DNA of 64,000 bases, taken from Melieria omissa. Taxonomy: Eukaryota > Arthropoda > Insecta > Diptera > Ulidiidae. Shown here one piece after another: positions 9,737 to 24,842 of the stretch (position 1 is its first letter; every line of letters starts with the position of its first letter). The notes under the pieces were generated by a model that was given only the letters and a program-made list of their open reading frames with translations, made no database searches and was not told the DNA's origin. The translations under genes were made by a program, and so were the position numbers. Location of the stretch: contig CAXARI010000080.1 of NCBI GenBank assembly GCA_963971225.1, positions 124,001 through 188,000 of the forward strand. The letters run 5' to 3'.

Positions 9737-12700
9737 AACAGCCATAATTTCGATCATGCTGCCGGTGGGATATTTTTTTATTTACCAAATTATTGAAAGG
9801 TGGTCACTCTGGCTTAATTTTGACGCCATTTTGATTAAAGTGATTGTGCGTACTTAGGTTCCACAAGCATTTGATTGGTTATATAGATCAGAGGTGCATT
9901 CTTTCAATCAGTCGTTGTTGTGACAGCAACGAAGCAACACGTGTGGGGGCTGCGCGGATTTTTGTTTTGTTTCCTCAAGAAATTCTATGTATGAAAAAAA
10001 ATTAGATGCTTTTGTTGTTGTAGTTTTTGTTTTGGCGATTGGTTGGCCTTTCGGCAATGACAAATGGGAACATTATATTTTTTTCACTTATAATTTGAAG
10101 GGTCAAGCGAAATGCACAATGTGCTTTCAACTAATTCAATTAATTAAATAATTTGTTTGCATTTTTTTGGGCAACTTTAAATGTATTGGTTTTTGCTTTT
10201 CCATAAGAAGACTTTGGGCACCCCTGATATAGATGTATCATGTGGTCGATATCACTTTTCCACAACGAAATTCTCCTGCATTATTTGAGATAGCGAGAAG
10301 ATTGACACCATTTATGAAAGCTCAAAACTCCAGCTAGGTTTTAAGGTTATTATTTTTTCTATAAACCTAGAATCATCATATTTTACAAGCATTTTATCGA
10401 TTTTGCAGTAGGCAGCCATTTAATGTCACTCTTGCGCATCGATCTGTTCATGATTGCCTAATAGTAATCAAATTATTGATTTAATTTGATAAAGCTGCAA
10501 TCTCTAGCTACATTTTAAGGGGTTTTTTATTAACGTAACCCATACCGTTTGGAATCTATAAGCACTTTAGTGGTGAGTGTGTATTTTGTAATAGGCAGTT
10601 TTTCAATGTTATCCTTGCGCATCGATATGCTCATTATTCCTGAAGGATAATGAAAAGTTAGGGACCAATATAGAAAGCATAAGACTCTGGCTAAATTTTA
10701 AGGGGTCAATTATTAATATGCACTTATGCATTTGGTGTTGACAAGCATTTTAGTGGTTGCACCCAAGTAGCAATTTTTTCAAAGTCACCGTTCCAAATCG
10801 ATTTGCTTTCGAACCTTGGGGTATAGAAGGATGATTGATACCATTATAGAAAGCATACGAGTCTAGCTAAATAATAAGGTATAATATTATTAAAATCCGT
10901 TAACGGGTCGAGATTTAACAGCTATAATTTCGATCATGCTGCCGGTGGGATATTTTTTTATTTACAAAATTATTGAAAGGTGGTCACTCTGGCTTAATTT
11001 TGACGCCATTTTGATTAAAGTGATTGTGCGTACTTAGGTTCCACAAGCATTTGATTGGTTATATAGATCAGAGGTGCATTCTTTCAATCAGTCGTTGTTG
11101 TGACAGCAACGAAGCAACACGTGTGGGGGCTGCGCGGATTTTTGTTTTGTTTCCTCAAGAAATTCTATGTATGAAAAAAAATTAGATGCTTTTGTTGTTG
11201 TAGTTTTTGTTTTGGCGATTGGTTGGCCTTTCGGCAATGACAAATGGGAACATTATATTTTTTTCACTTATAATTTTAAGGGTCAAGCGAAATGCACAAT
11301 GTGCTTTCAACTAATTCAATTAATTAAATAATTTGTTTGCATTTTTTTGGGCAACTTTAAATGTATTGGTTTTTGCTTTTCCATAAGAAGACTTTGGGCA
11401 CCCCTGATATAGATGTATCATGTGGTCGATATCACTTTTCCACAACGAAATTCTCCTGCATTATTTGAGATAGCGAGAAGATTGACCCCATTTATGAAAG
11501 CTCAAAACTCCAGCTAGGTTTTAAGGTTATTATTTTTTCTATAAACCTAGAATCATCATATTTTACAAGCATTTTATCGATTTTGCAGTAGGCAGCCATT
11601 TAATGTCACTCTTGCGCATCGATCTGTTCATGATTGCCTAATAGTAATCAAATTATTGATTTAATTTGATAAAGCTGCAATCTCTAGCTACATTTTAAGG
11701 GGTTTTTTATTAACGTAACCCATACCGTTTGGAATCTATAAGCACTTTAGTGGTGAGTGTGTATTTTGTAATAGGCAGTTTTTCAATGTTATCCTTGCGC
11801 ATCGATATGCTCATTATTCCTGAAGGATAATGAAAAGTTAGGGACCAATATAGAAAGCATAAGACTCTGGCTAAATTTTAAGGGGTCAATTATTAATATG
11901 CACTTATGCATTTGGTGTTGACAAGCATTTTAGTGGTTGCACCCAAGTAGCAATTTTTTCAAAGTCACCGTTCCAAATCGATTTGCTTTCGAACCTTGGG
12001 GTATAGAAGGATGATTGATACCATTATAGAAAGCATACGAGTCTAGCTAAATAATAAGGCATAATATTATTAAAATCCGTTAACGGGTCGATATTTAACA
12101 GCCATAATTTCGATCATGCTGCCGGTGGGATATTTTTTTATTTACCAAATTATTGAAAGGTGGTCACTCTGGCTTAATTTTGACGCCATTTTGATTAAAG
12201 TGATTGTGCGTACTTAGGTTCCACAAGCATTTGATTGGTTATATAGATCAGAGGTGCATTCTTTCAATCAGTCGTTGTTGTGACAGCAACGAAGCAACAC
12301 GTGTGGGGGCTGCGCGGATTTTTGTTTTGTTTCCTCAAGAAATTCTATGTATGAAAAAAAATTAGATGCTTTTGTTGTTGTAGTTTTTGTTTTGGCGATT
12401 GGTTGGCCTTTCGGCAATGACAAATGGGAACATTATATTTTTTTCACTTATAATTTGAAGGGTCAAGCGAAATGCACAATGTGCTTTCAACTAATTCAAT
12501 TAATTAAATAATTTGTTTGCATTTTTTTGGGCAACTTTAAATGTATTGGTTTTTGCTTTTCCATAAGAAGACTTTGGGCACCCCTGATATAGATGTATCA
12601 TGTGGTCGATATCACTTTTCCACAACGAAATTCTCCTGCATTATTTGAGATAGCGAGAAGATTGACCCCATTTATGAAAGCTCAAAACTCCAGCTAGGTT

Positions 12701-14214
12701 TTAAGGTTATTATTTTTTCTATAAACCTAGAATCATCATATTTTACAAGCATTTTATCGATTTTGCAGTAGGCAGCCATTTAATGTCACTCTTGCGCATC
12801 GATCTGTTCATGATTGCCTAATAGTAATCAAATTATTGATTTAATTTGATAAAGCTGCAATCTCTAGCTACATTTTAAGGGGTTTTTTATTAACGTAACC
12901 CATACCGTTTGGAATCTATAAGCACTTTAGTGGTGAGTGTGTATTTTGTAATAGGCAGTTTTTCAATGTTATCCTTGCGCATCGATATGCTCATTATTCC
13001 TGAAGGATAATGAAAAGTTAGGGACCAACATAGAAAGCATAAGACTCTGGCTAAATTTTAAGGGGTCAATTATTAATATGCACTTATGCATTTGGTGTTG
13101 ACAAGCATTTTAGTGGTTGCACCCAAGTAGCAATTTTTTCAACGTCACCGTTCCAAATCGATTTGCTTTCGAACCTTGGGGTATAGAAGGATGATTGATA
13201 CCATTATAGAAAGCATACGAGTCTAGCTAAATAATAAGGCATAATATTATTAAAATCCGTTAACGGGTCGAGATTTAACAGCTATAATTTCGATCATGCT
13301 GCCGGTGGGATATTTTTTTATTTACAAAATTATTGAAAGGTGGTCACTCTGGCTTAATTTTGACGCCATTTTGATTAAAGTGATTGTGCGTACTTAGGTT
13401 CCACAAGCATTTGATTGGTTATATAGATCAGAGGTGCATTCTTTCAATCAGTCGTTGTTGTGACAGCAACGAAGCAACACGTGTGGGGGCTGCGCGGATT
13501 TTTGTTTTGTTTCCTCAAGAAATTCTATGTATGAAAAAAAATTAGATGCTTTTGTTGTTGTAGTTTTTGTTTTGGCGATTGGTTGGCCTTTCGGCAATGA
13601 CAAATGGGAACATTATATTTTTTTCACTTATAATTTTAAGGGTCAAGCGAAATGCACAATGTGCTTTCAACTAATTCAATTAATTAAATAATTTGTTTGC
13701 ATTTTTTTGGGCAACTTTAAATGTATTGGTTTTTGCTTTTCCATAAGAAGACTTTGGGCACCCCTGATATAGATGTATCATGTGGTCGATATCACTTTTC
13801 CACAACGAAATTCTCCTGCATTATTTGAGATAGCGAGAAGATTGACCCCATTTATGAAAGCTGAAAACTCCAGCTAGGTTTTAAGGTTATTATTTTTTCT
13901 ATAAACCTAGAATCATCATATTTTACAAGCATTTTATCGATTTTGCAGTAGGCAGCCATTTAATGTCACTCTTGCGCATCGATCTGTTCATGATTGCCTA
14001 ATAGTAATCAAATTATTGATTTAATTTGATAAAGCTGCAATCTCTAGCTACATTTTAAGGGGTTTTTTATTAACGTAACCCATACCGTTTGGAATCTATA
14101 AGCACTTTAGTGGTGAGTGTGTATTTTGTAATAGGCAGTTTTTCAATGTTATCCTTGCGCATCGATATGCTCATTATTCCTGAAGGATAATGAAAAGTTA
14201 GGGACCAATATAGA
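9495..14214. repeat. Two copies of a dimeric unit (monomers 9-10 and 11-12)
   Basis: Monomers 9 and 11 share GTCGATATTT, CAGCCATAATT, TTTACCAAATT and TAATTTGAAGG. Monomers 10 and 12 share CAGCTATAATT, TTTACAAAATT and TAATTTTAAGG. The alternation gives a 2360-bp unit repeated twice. Each monomer also has private changes, so the copies are not identical. Confidence 0.6.
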
Positions 14215-17200
14215 AAGCATAAGACTCTGGCTAAATTTTAAGGGGTCAATTATTAATATGCACTTATGCATTTGGTGTTGACAAGCATTTTAGTGGTTGC
14301 ACCCAAGTAGCAATTTTTTCAAAGTCACCGTTCCAAATCGATTTGCTTTCGAACCTTGGGGTATAGAAGGATGATTGATACCATTATAGAAAGCATACGA
14401 GTCTAGCTAAATAATAAGGCATAATATTATTAAAATCCGTTAACGGGTCGAGATTTAACAGCTATAATTTCGATCATGCTGCCGGTGGGATATTTTTTTA
14501 TTTACAAAATTATTGAAAGGTGGTCACTCTGGCTTAATTTTGACGCCATTTTGATTAAAGTGATTGTGCGTACTTAGGTTCCACAAGCATTTGATTGGTT
14601 ATATAGATCAGAGGTGCATTCTTTCAATCAGTCGTTGTTGTGACAGCAACGAAGCAACACGTGTGGGGGCTGCGCGGATTTTTGTTTTGTTTCCTCAAGA
14701 AATTCTATGTATGAAAAAAAATTAGATGCTTTTGTTGTTGTAGTTTTTGTTTTGGCGATTGGTTGGCCTTTCGGCAATGACAAATGGGAACATTATATTT
14801 TTTTCACTTATAATTTTAAGGGTCAAGCGAAATGCACAATGTGCTTTCAACTAATTCAATTAATTAAATAATTTGTTTGCATTTTTTTGGGCAACTTTAA
14901 ATGTATTGGTTTTTGCTTTTCCATAAGAAGACTTTGGGCACCCCTGATATAGATGTATCATGTGGTCGATATCACTTTTCCACAACGAAATTCTCCTGCA
15001 TTATTTGAGATAGCGAGAAGATTGACCCCATTTATGAAAGCTCAAAACTCCAGCTAGGTTTTAAGGTTATTATTTTTTCTATAAACCTAGAATCATCATA
15101 TTTTACAAGCATTTTATCGATTTTGCAGTAGGCAGCCATTTAATGTCACTCTTGCGCATCGATCTGTTCATGATTGCCTAATAGTAATCAAATTATTGAT
15201 TTAATTTGATAAAGCTGCAATCTCTAGCTACATTTTAAGGGGTTTTTTATTAACGTAACCCATACCGTTTGGAATCTATAAGCACTTTAGTGGTGAGTGT
15301 GTATTTTGTAATAGGCAGTTTTTCAATGTTATCCTTGCGCATCGATATGCTCATTATTCCTGAAGGATAATGAAAAGTTAGGGACCAATATAGAAAGCAT
15401 AAGACTCTGGCTAAATTTTAAGGGGTCAATTATTAATATGCACTTATGCATTTGGTGTTGACAAGCATTTTAGTGGTTGCACCCAAGTAGCAATTTTTTC
15501 AAAGTCACCGTTCCAAATCGATTTGCTTTCGAACCTTGGGGTATAGAAGGATGATTGATACCATTATAGAAAGCATACGAGTCTAGCTAAATAATAAGGC
15601 ATAATATTATTAAAATCCGTTAACGGGTCGAGATTTAACAGCCATAATTTCGATCATGCTGCCGGTGGGATATTTTTTTATTTACCAAATTATTGAAAGG
15701 TGGTCACTCTGGCATAATTTTGACGCCATTTTGATTAAAGTGATTGTGCGTACTTAGGTTCCACAAGCATTTGATTGGTTATATAGATCAGAGGTGCATT
15801 CTTTCAATCAGTCGTTGTTGTGACAGCAACGAAGCAACACGTGTGGGGGCTGCGCGGATTTTTGTTTTGTTTCCTCAAGAAATTCTATGTATGAAAAAAA
15901 ATTAGATGCTTTTGTTGTTGTAGTTTTTGTTTTGGCGATTGGTTGGCCTTTCGGCAATGACAAATGGGAACATTATATTTTTTTCACTTATAATTTTAAG
16001 GGTCAAGCGAAATGCACAATGTGCTTTCAACTAATTCAATTAATTAAATAATTTGTTTGCATTTTTTTGGGCAACTTTAAATGTATTGGTTTTTGCTTTT
16101 CCATAAGAAGACTTTGGGCACCCCTGATATAGATGTATCATGTGGTCGATATCACTTTTCCACAACGAAATTCTCCTGCATTATTTGAGATAGCGAGAAG
16201 ATTGACCCCATTTATGAAAGCTCAAAACTCCAGCTAGGTTTTAAGGTTATTATTTTTTCTATAAACCTAGAATCATCATATTTTACAAGCATTTTATCGA
16301 TTTTGCAGTAGGCAGCCATTTAATGTCACTCTTGCGCATCGATCTGTTCATGATTGCCTAATAGTAATCAAATTATTGATTTAATTTGATAAAGCTGCAA
16401 TCTCTAGCTACATTTTAAGGGGTTTTTTATTAACGTAACCCATACCGTTTGGAATCTATAAGCACTTTAGTGGTGAGTGTGTATTTTGTAATAGGCAGTT
16501 TTTCAATGTTATCCTTGCGCATCGATATGCTCATTATTCCTGAAGGATAATGAAAAGTTAGGGACCAATATAGAAAGCATAAGACTCTGGCTAAATTTTA
16601 AGGGGTCAATTATTAATATGCACTTATGCATTTGGTGTTGACAAGCATTTTAGTGGTTGCACCCAAGTAGCAATTTTTTCAAAGTCACCGTTCCAAATCG
16701 ATTTGCTTTCGAACCTTGGGGTATAGAAGGATGATTGATACCATTATAGAAAGCATACGAGTCTAGCTAAATAATAAGGCATAATATTATTAAAATCCAT
16801 TAACGGGTCGATATTTAACAGCCATAATTTCGATCATGCTGCCGGTGGGATATTTTTTTATTTACCAAATTATTGAAAGGTGGTCACTCTGGCTTAATTT
16901 TGACGCCATTTTGATTAAAGTGATTGTGCGTACTTAGGTTCCACAAGCATTTGATTGGTTATATAGATCAGAGGTGCATTCTTTCAATCAGTCGTTGTTG
17001 TGACAGCAACGAAGCAACACGTGTGGGGGCTGCGCGGATTTTTGTTTTGTTTCCTCAAGAAATTCTATGTATGAAAAAAAATTAGATGCTTTTGTTGTTG
17101 TAGTTTTTGTTTTGGCGATTGGTTGGCCTTTCGGCAATGACAAATGGGAACATTATATTTTTTTCACTTATAATTTGAAGGGTCAAGCGAAATGCACAAT

Positions 17201-20200
17201 GTGCTTTCAACTAATTCAATTAATTAAATAATTTGTTTGCATTTTTTTGGGCAACTTTAAATGTATTGGTTTTTGCTTTTCCATAAGAAGACTTTGGGCA
17301 CCCCTGATATAGATGTATCATGTGGTCGATATCACTTTTCCACAACGAAATTCTCCTGCATTATTTGAGATAGCGAGAAGATTGACCCCATTTATGAAAG
17401 CTCAAAACTCCAGCTAGGTTTTAAGGTTATTATTTTTTCTATAAACCTAGAATCATCATATTTTACAAGCATTTTATCGATTTTGCAGTAGGCAGCCATT
17501 TAATGTCACTCTTGCGCATCGATCTGTTCATGATTGCCTAATAGTAATCAAATTATTGATTTAATTTGATAAAGCTGCAATCTCTAGCTACATTTTAAGG
17601 GGTTTTTTATTAACGTAACCCATACCGTTTGGAATCTATAAGCACTTTAGTGGTGAGTGTGTATTTTGTAATAGGCAGTTTTTCAATGTTATCCTTGCGC
17701 ATCGATATGCTCATTATTCCTGAAGGATAATGAAAAGTTAGGGACCAATATAGAAAGCATAAGACTCTGGCTAAATTTTAAGGGGTCAATTATTAATATG
17801 CACTTATGCATTTGGTGTTGACAAGCATTTTAGTGGTTGCACCCAAGTAGCAATTTTTTCAAAGTCACCGTTCCAAATCGATTTGCTTTCGAACCTTGGG
17901 GTATAGAAGGATGATTGATACCATTATAGAAAGCATACGAGTCTAGCTAAATAATAAGGCATAATATTATTAAAATCCGTTAACGGGTCGAGATTTAACA
18001 GCCATAATTTCGATCATGCTGCCGGTGGGATATTTTTTTATTTACCAAATTATTGAAAGGTGGTCACTCTGGCATAATTTTGACGCCATTTTGATTAAAG
18101 TGATTGTGCGTACTTAGGTTCCACAAGCATTTGATTGGTTATATAGATCAGAGGTGCATTCTTTCAATCAGTCGTTGTTGTGACAGCAACGAAGCAACAC
18201 GTGTGGGGGCTGCGCGGATTTTTGTTTTGTTTCCTCAAGAAATTCTATGTATGAAAAAAAATTAGATGCTTTTGTTGTTGTAGTTTTTGTTTTGGCGATT
18301 GGTTGGCCTTTCGGCAATGACAAATGGGAACATTATATTTTTTTCACTTATAATTTGAAGGGTCAAGCGAAATGCACAATGCGCTTTCAACTAATTCAAT
18401 TAATTAAATAATTTGTTTGCATTTTTTTGGGCAACTTTAAATGTATTGGTTTTTGCTTTTCCATAAGAAGACTTTGGGCACCCCTGATATAGATGTATCA
18501 TGTGGTCGATATCACTTTTCCACAACGAAATTCTCCTGCATTATTTGAGATAGCGAGAAGATTGACCCCATTTATGAAAGCTCAAAACTCCAGCTAGGTT
18601 TTAAGGTTATTATTTTTTCTATAAACCTAGAATCATCATATTTTACAAGCATTTTATCGATTTTGCAGTAGGCAGCCATTTAATGTCACTCTTGCGCATC
18701 GATCTGTTCATGATTGCCTAATAGTAATCAAATTATTGATTTAATTTGATAAAGCTGCAATCTCTAGCTACATTTTAAGGGGTTTTTTATTAACGTAACC
18801 CATACCGTTTGGAATCTATAAGCACTTTAGTGGTGAGTGTGTATTTTGTTATAGGCAGTTTTTCAATGTTATCCTTGCGCATCGATATGCTCATTATTCC
18901 TGAAGGATAATGAAAAGTTAGGGACCAATATAGAAAGCATAAGACTCTGGCTAAATTTTAAGGGGTCAATTATTAATATGCACTTATGCATTTGGTGTTG
19001 ACAAGCATTTTAGTGGTTGCACCCAAGTAGCAATTTTTTCAAAGTCACCGTTCCAAATCGATTTGCTTTCGAACCTTGGGGTATAGAAGGATGATTGATA
19101 CCATTATAGAAAGCATACGAGTCTAGCTAAATAATAAGGCATAATATTATTAAAATCCATTAACGGGTCGAGATTTAACAGCTATAATTTCGATCATGCT
19201 GCCGGTGGGATATTTTTTTATTTACAAAATTATTGAAAGGTGGTCACTCTGGCTTAATTTTGACGCCATTTTGATTAAAGTGATTGTGCGTACTTAGGTT
19301 CCACAAGCATTTGATTGGTTATATAGATCAGAGGTGCATTCTTTCAATCAGTCGTTGTTGTGACAGCAACGAAGCAACACGTGTGGGGGCTGCGCGGATT
19401 TTTGTTTTGTTTCCTCAAGAAATTCTATGTATGAAAAAAAATTAGATGCTTTTGTTGTTGTAGTTTTTGTTTTGGCGATTGGTTGGCCTTTCGGCAATGA
19501 CAAATGGGAACATTATATTTTTTTCACTTATAATTTTAAGGGTCAAGCGAAATGCACAATGTGCTTTCAACTAATTCAATTAATTAAATAATTTGTTTGC
19601 ATTTTTTTGGGCAACTTTAAATGTATTGGTTTTTGCTTTTCCATAAGAAGACTTTGGGCACCCCTGATATAGATGTATCATGTGGTCGATATCACTTTTC
19701 CACAACGAAATTCTCCTGCATTATTTGAGATAGCGAGAAGATTGACCCCATTTATGAAAGCTCAAAACTCCAGCTAGGTTTTAAGGTTATTATTTTTTCT
19801 ATAAACCTAGAATCATCATATTTTACAAGCATTTTATCGATTTTGCAGTAGGCAGCCATTTAATGTCACTCTTGCGCATCGATCTGTTCATGATTGCCTA
19901 ATAGTAATCAAATTATTGATTTAATTTGATAAAGCTGCAATCTCTAGCTACATTTTAAGGGGTTTTTTATTAACGTAACCCATACCGTTTGGAATCTATA
20001 AGCACTTTAGTGGTGAGTGTGTATTTTGTAATAGGCAGTTTTTCAATGTTATCCTTGCGCATCGATATGCTCATTATTCCTGAAGGATAATGAAAAGTTA
20101 GGGACCAATATAGAAAGCATAAGACTCTGGCTAAATTTTAAGGGGTCAATTATTAATATGCACTTATGCATTTGGTGTTGACAAGCATTTTAGTGGTTGC

Positions 20201-23200
20201 ACCCAAGTAGCAATTTTTTCAAAGTCACCGTTCCAAATCGATTTGCTTTCGAACCTTGGGGTATAGAAGGATGATTGATACCATTATAGAAAGCATGCGA
20301 GTCTAGCTAAATAATAAGGCATAATATTATTAAAATCCGTTAACGGGTCGAGATTTAACAGCCATAATTTCGATCATGCTGCCGGTGGGATATTTTTTTA
20401 TTTACCAAATTATTGAAAGGTGGTCACTCTGGCTTAATTTTGACGCCATTTTGATTAAAGTGATTGTGCGTACTTAGGTTCCACAAGCATTTGATTGGTT
20501 ATATAGATCAGAGGTGCATTCTTTCAATCAGCCGTTGTTGTGACAGCAACGAAGCAACACGTGTGGGGGCTGCGCGGATTTTTGTTTTGTTTCCTCAAGA
20601 AATTCTATGTATGAAAAAAAATTAGATGCTTTTGTTGTTGTAGTTTTTGTTTTGGCGATTGGTTGGCCTTTCGGCAATGACAAATGGGAACATTATATTT
20701 TTTTCACTTATAATTTGAAGGGTCAAGCGAAATGCACAATGTGCTTTCAACTAATTCAATTAATTAAATAATTTGTTTGCATTTTTTTGGGCAACTTTAA
20801 ATGTATTGGTTTTTGCTTTTCCATAAGAAGACTTTGGGCACCCCTGATATAGATGTATCATGTGGTCGATATCACTTTTCCACAACGAAATTCTCCTGCA
20901 TTATTTGAGATAGCGAGAAGATTGACCCCATTTATGAAAGCTCAAAACTCCAGCTAGGTTTTAAGGTTATTATTTTTTCTATAAACCTAGAATCATCATA
21001 TTTTACAAGCATTTTATCGATTTTGCAGTAGGCAGCCATTTAATGTCACTCTTGCGCATCGATCTGTTCATGATTGCCTAATAGTAATCAAATTATTGAT
21101 TTAATTTGATAAAGCTGCAATCTCTAGCTACATTTTAAGGGGTTTTTTATTAACGTAACCCATACCGTTTGGAATCTATAAGCACTTTAGTGGTGAGTGT
21201 GTATTTTGTAATAGGCAGTTTTTCAATGTTATCCTTGCGCATCGATATGCTCATTATTCCTGAAGGATAATGAAAAGTTAGGGACCAATATAGAAAGCAT
21301 AAGACTCTGGCTAAATTTTAAGGGGTCAATTATTAATATGCACTTATGCATTTGGTGTTGACAAGCATTTTAGTGGTTGCACCCAAGTAGCAATTTTTTC
21401 AAAGTCACCGTTCCAAATCGATTTGCTTTCGAACCTTGGGGTATAGAAGGATGATTGATACCATTATAGAAAGCATACGAGTCTAGCTAAATAATAAGGC
21501 ATAATATTATTAAAATCCGTTAACGGGTCGAGATTTAACAGCTATAATTTCGATCATGCTGCCGGTGGGATATTTTTTTATTTACAAAATTATTGAAAGG
21601 TGGTCACTCTGGCTTAATTTTGACGCCATTTTGATTAAAGTGATTGTGCGTACTTAGGTTCCACAAGCATTTGATTGGTTATATAGATCAGAGGTGCATT
21701 CTTTCAATCAGTCGTTGTTGTGACAGCAACGAAGCAACACGTGTGGGGGCTGCGCGGATTTTTGTTTTGTTTCCTCAAGAAATTCTATGTATGAAAAAAA
21801 ATTAGATGCTTTTGTTGTTGTAGTTTTTGTTTTGGCGATTGGTTGGCCTTTCGGCAATGACAAATGGGAACATTATATTTTTTTCACTTATAATTTTAAG
21901 GGTCAAGCGAAATGCACAATGTGCTTTCAACTAATTCAATTAATTAAATAATTTGTTTGCATTTTTTTGGGCAACTTTAAATGTATTGGTTTTTGCTTTT
22001 CCATAAGAAGACTTTGGGCACCCCTGATATAGATGTATCATGTGGTCGATATCACTTTTCCACAACGAAATTCTCCTGCATTATTTGAGATAGCGAGAAG
22101 ATTGACCCCATTTATGAAAGCTCAAAACTCCAGCTAGGTTTTAAGGTTATTATTTTTTCTATAAACCTAGAATCATCATATTTTACAAGCATTTTATCGA
22201 TTTTGCAGTAGGCAGCCATTTAATGTCACTCTTGCGCATCGATCTGTTCATGATTGCCTAATAGTAATCAAATTATTGATTTAATTTGATAAAGCTGCAA
22301 TCTCTAGCTACATTTTAAGGGGTTTTTTATTAACGTAACCCATACCGTTTGGAATCTATAAGCACTTTAGTGGTGAGTGTGTATTTTGTAATAGGCAGTT
22401 TTTCAATGTTATCCTTGCGCATCGATATGCTCATTATTCCTGAAGGATAATGAAAAGTTAGGGACCAATATAGAAAGCATAAGACTCTGGCTAAATTTTA
22501 AGGGGTCAATTATTAATATGCACTTATGCATTTGGTGTTGACAAGCATTTTAGTGGTTGCACCCAAGTAGCAATTTTTTCAAAGTCACCGTTCCAAATCG
22601 ATTTGCTTTCGAACCTTGGGGTATAGAAGGATGATTGATACCATTATAGAAAGCATACGAGTCTAGCTAAATAATAAGGCATAATATTATTAAAATCCGT
22701 TAACGGGTCGATATTTAACAGCCATAATTTCGATCATGCTGCCGGTGGGATATTTTTTTATTTACCAAATTATTGAAAGGTGGTCACTCTGGCTTAATTT
22801 TGACGCCATTTTGATTAAAGTGATTGTGCGTACTTAGGTTCCACAAGCATTTGATTGGTTATATAGATCAGAGGTGCATTCTTTCAATCAGTCGTTGTTG
22901 TGACAGCAACGAAGCAACACGTGTGGGGGCTGCGCGGATTTTTGTTTTGTTTCCTCAAGAAATTCTATGTATGAAAAAAAATTAGATGCTTTTGTTGTTG
23001 TATTTTTTGTTTTGGCGATTGGTTGGCCTTTCGGCAATGACAAATGGGAACATTGTATTTTTTTCACTTATAATTTTAAGGGTCAAGCGAAATGCACAAT
23101 GTGCTTTCAACTAATTCAATTAATTAAATAATTTGTTTGCATTTTTTTGGGCAACTTTAAATGTATTGGTTTTTGCTTTTCCATAAGAAGACTTTGGGCA

Positions 23201-23345
23201 CCCCTGATATAGATGTATCATGTGGTCGATATCACTTTTCCACAACGAAATTCTCCTGCATTATTTGAGATAGCGAGAAGATTGACCCCATTTATGAAAG
23301 CTCAAAACTCCAGCTAGGTTTTAAGGTTATTATTTTTTCTATAAA

Positions 23346-24842
23346 TCTAGAATCATCATATTTTACAAGCATTTTATCGATTTTGCAGTAGGCATCCATT
23401 TAATGTCACTCTTGCGCATCGATCTGTTCATGATTGCCTAATAGTAATCAAATTATTGATTTAATTTGATAAAGCTGCAATCTCTAGCTACATTTTGCGG
23501 GGTTTTTTTATTAACGTAACCCATACCGTTTGGAATCTATAAGCACTTTAGTGGTGAGTGTGTATTTTGTAATAGGCAGTTTTTCAATGTTATCCTTGCG
23601 CATCGATATGCTCATTATTCCTGAAGGATAATGAAAAGTTAGGGACCAATATAGAAAGCATAAGACTCTGGCTAAATTTTAAGGGGTCAATTATTAATAT
23701 GCACTTATGCATTTGGTGTTGACAAGCATTTTAGTGGTTGCACCCAAGTAGCAATTTTTTCAAAGTCACCGTTCCAAATCGATTTGCTTTCGAACCTTGG
23801 GGTATAGAAGGATGATTGATACCATTATAGAAAGCATACGAGTCTAGCTAAATAATAAGGCATAATATTATTAAAATCCGTTAACGGGTCGAGATTTAAC
23901 AGCTATAATTTCGATCATGCTGCCGGTGGGATATTTTTTTATTTACAAAATTATTGAAAGGTGGTCACTCTGGCTTAATTTTGTCGCCATTTTGATTAAA
24001 GTGATTGTGCGTACTTAGGTTCCACAAGCATTTGATTGGTTATATAGATCAGAGGTGCATTCTTTCAATCAGTCGTTGTTGTGACAGCAACGAAGCAACA
24101 CGTGTGGGGGCTGCGCGGATTTTTGTTTTGTTTCCTCAAGAAATTCTATGTATGAAAAAAAATTAGATGCTTTTGTTGTTGTAGTTTTTGTTTTGGCGAT
24201 TGGTTGGCCTTTCGGCAATGACAAATGGGAACATTATATTTTTTTCACTTATAATTTTAAGGGTCAAGCGAAATGCACAATGTGCTTTCAACTAATTCAA
24301 TTAATTAAATAATTTGTTTGCATTTTTTTGGGCAACTTTAAATGTATTGGTTTTTGCTTTTCCATAAGAAGACTTTGGGCACCCCTGATATAGATGTATC
24401 ATGTGGTCGATATCACTTTTCCACAACGAAATTCTCCTGCATTATTTGAGATAGCGAGAAGATTGACCCCATTTATGAAAGCTCAAAACTCCAGCTAGGT
24501 TTTAAGGTTATTATTTTTTCTATAAACCTAGAATCATCATATTTTACAAGCATTTTATCGATTTTGCAGTAGGCAGCCATTTAATGTCACTCTTGCGCAT
24601 CGATCTGTTCATGATTGCCTAATAGTAATCAAATTATTGATTTAATTTGATAAAGCTGCAATCTCTAGCTACATTTTAAGGGGTTTTTTATTAACGTAAC
24701 CCATACCGTTTGGAATCTATAAGCACTTTAGTGGTGAGTGTGTATTTTGTAATAGGCAGTTTTTCAATGTTATCCTTGCGCATCGATATGCTCATTATTC
24801 CTGAAGGATAATGAAAAGTTAGGGACCAATATAGAAAGCAAA
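23346..24842. repeat. Segment duplicated 16.5 kb away, first copy (monomers 20-22)
   Basis: Four rare variants lie here in order: ATAAATCTAG (23346), GGCATCCATT (23395), TTTTGTCGCC (23984) and GCAAAAGACTC (24841). The same four occur in the same order at 39868, about 39917, 40505 and 41380, and I saw them in no other monomers. The offset is 16521-16522 bp, rising by 18 bp after the long AT tract in monomer 35. The limits given are the outermost shared variants. Confidence 0.75.
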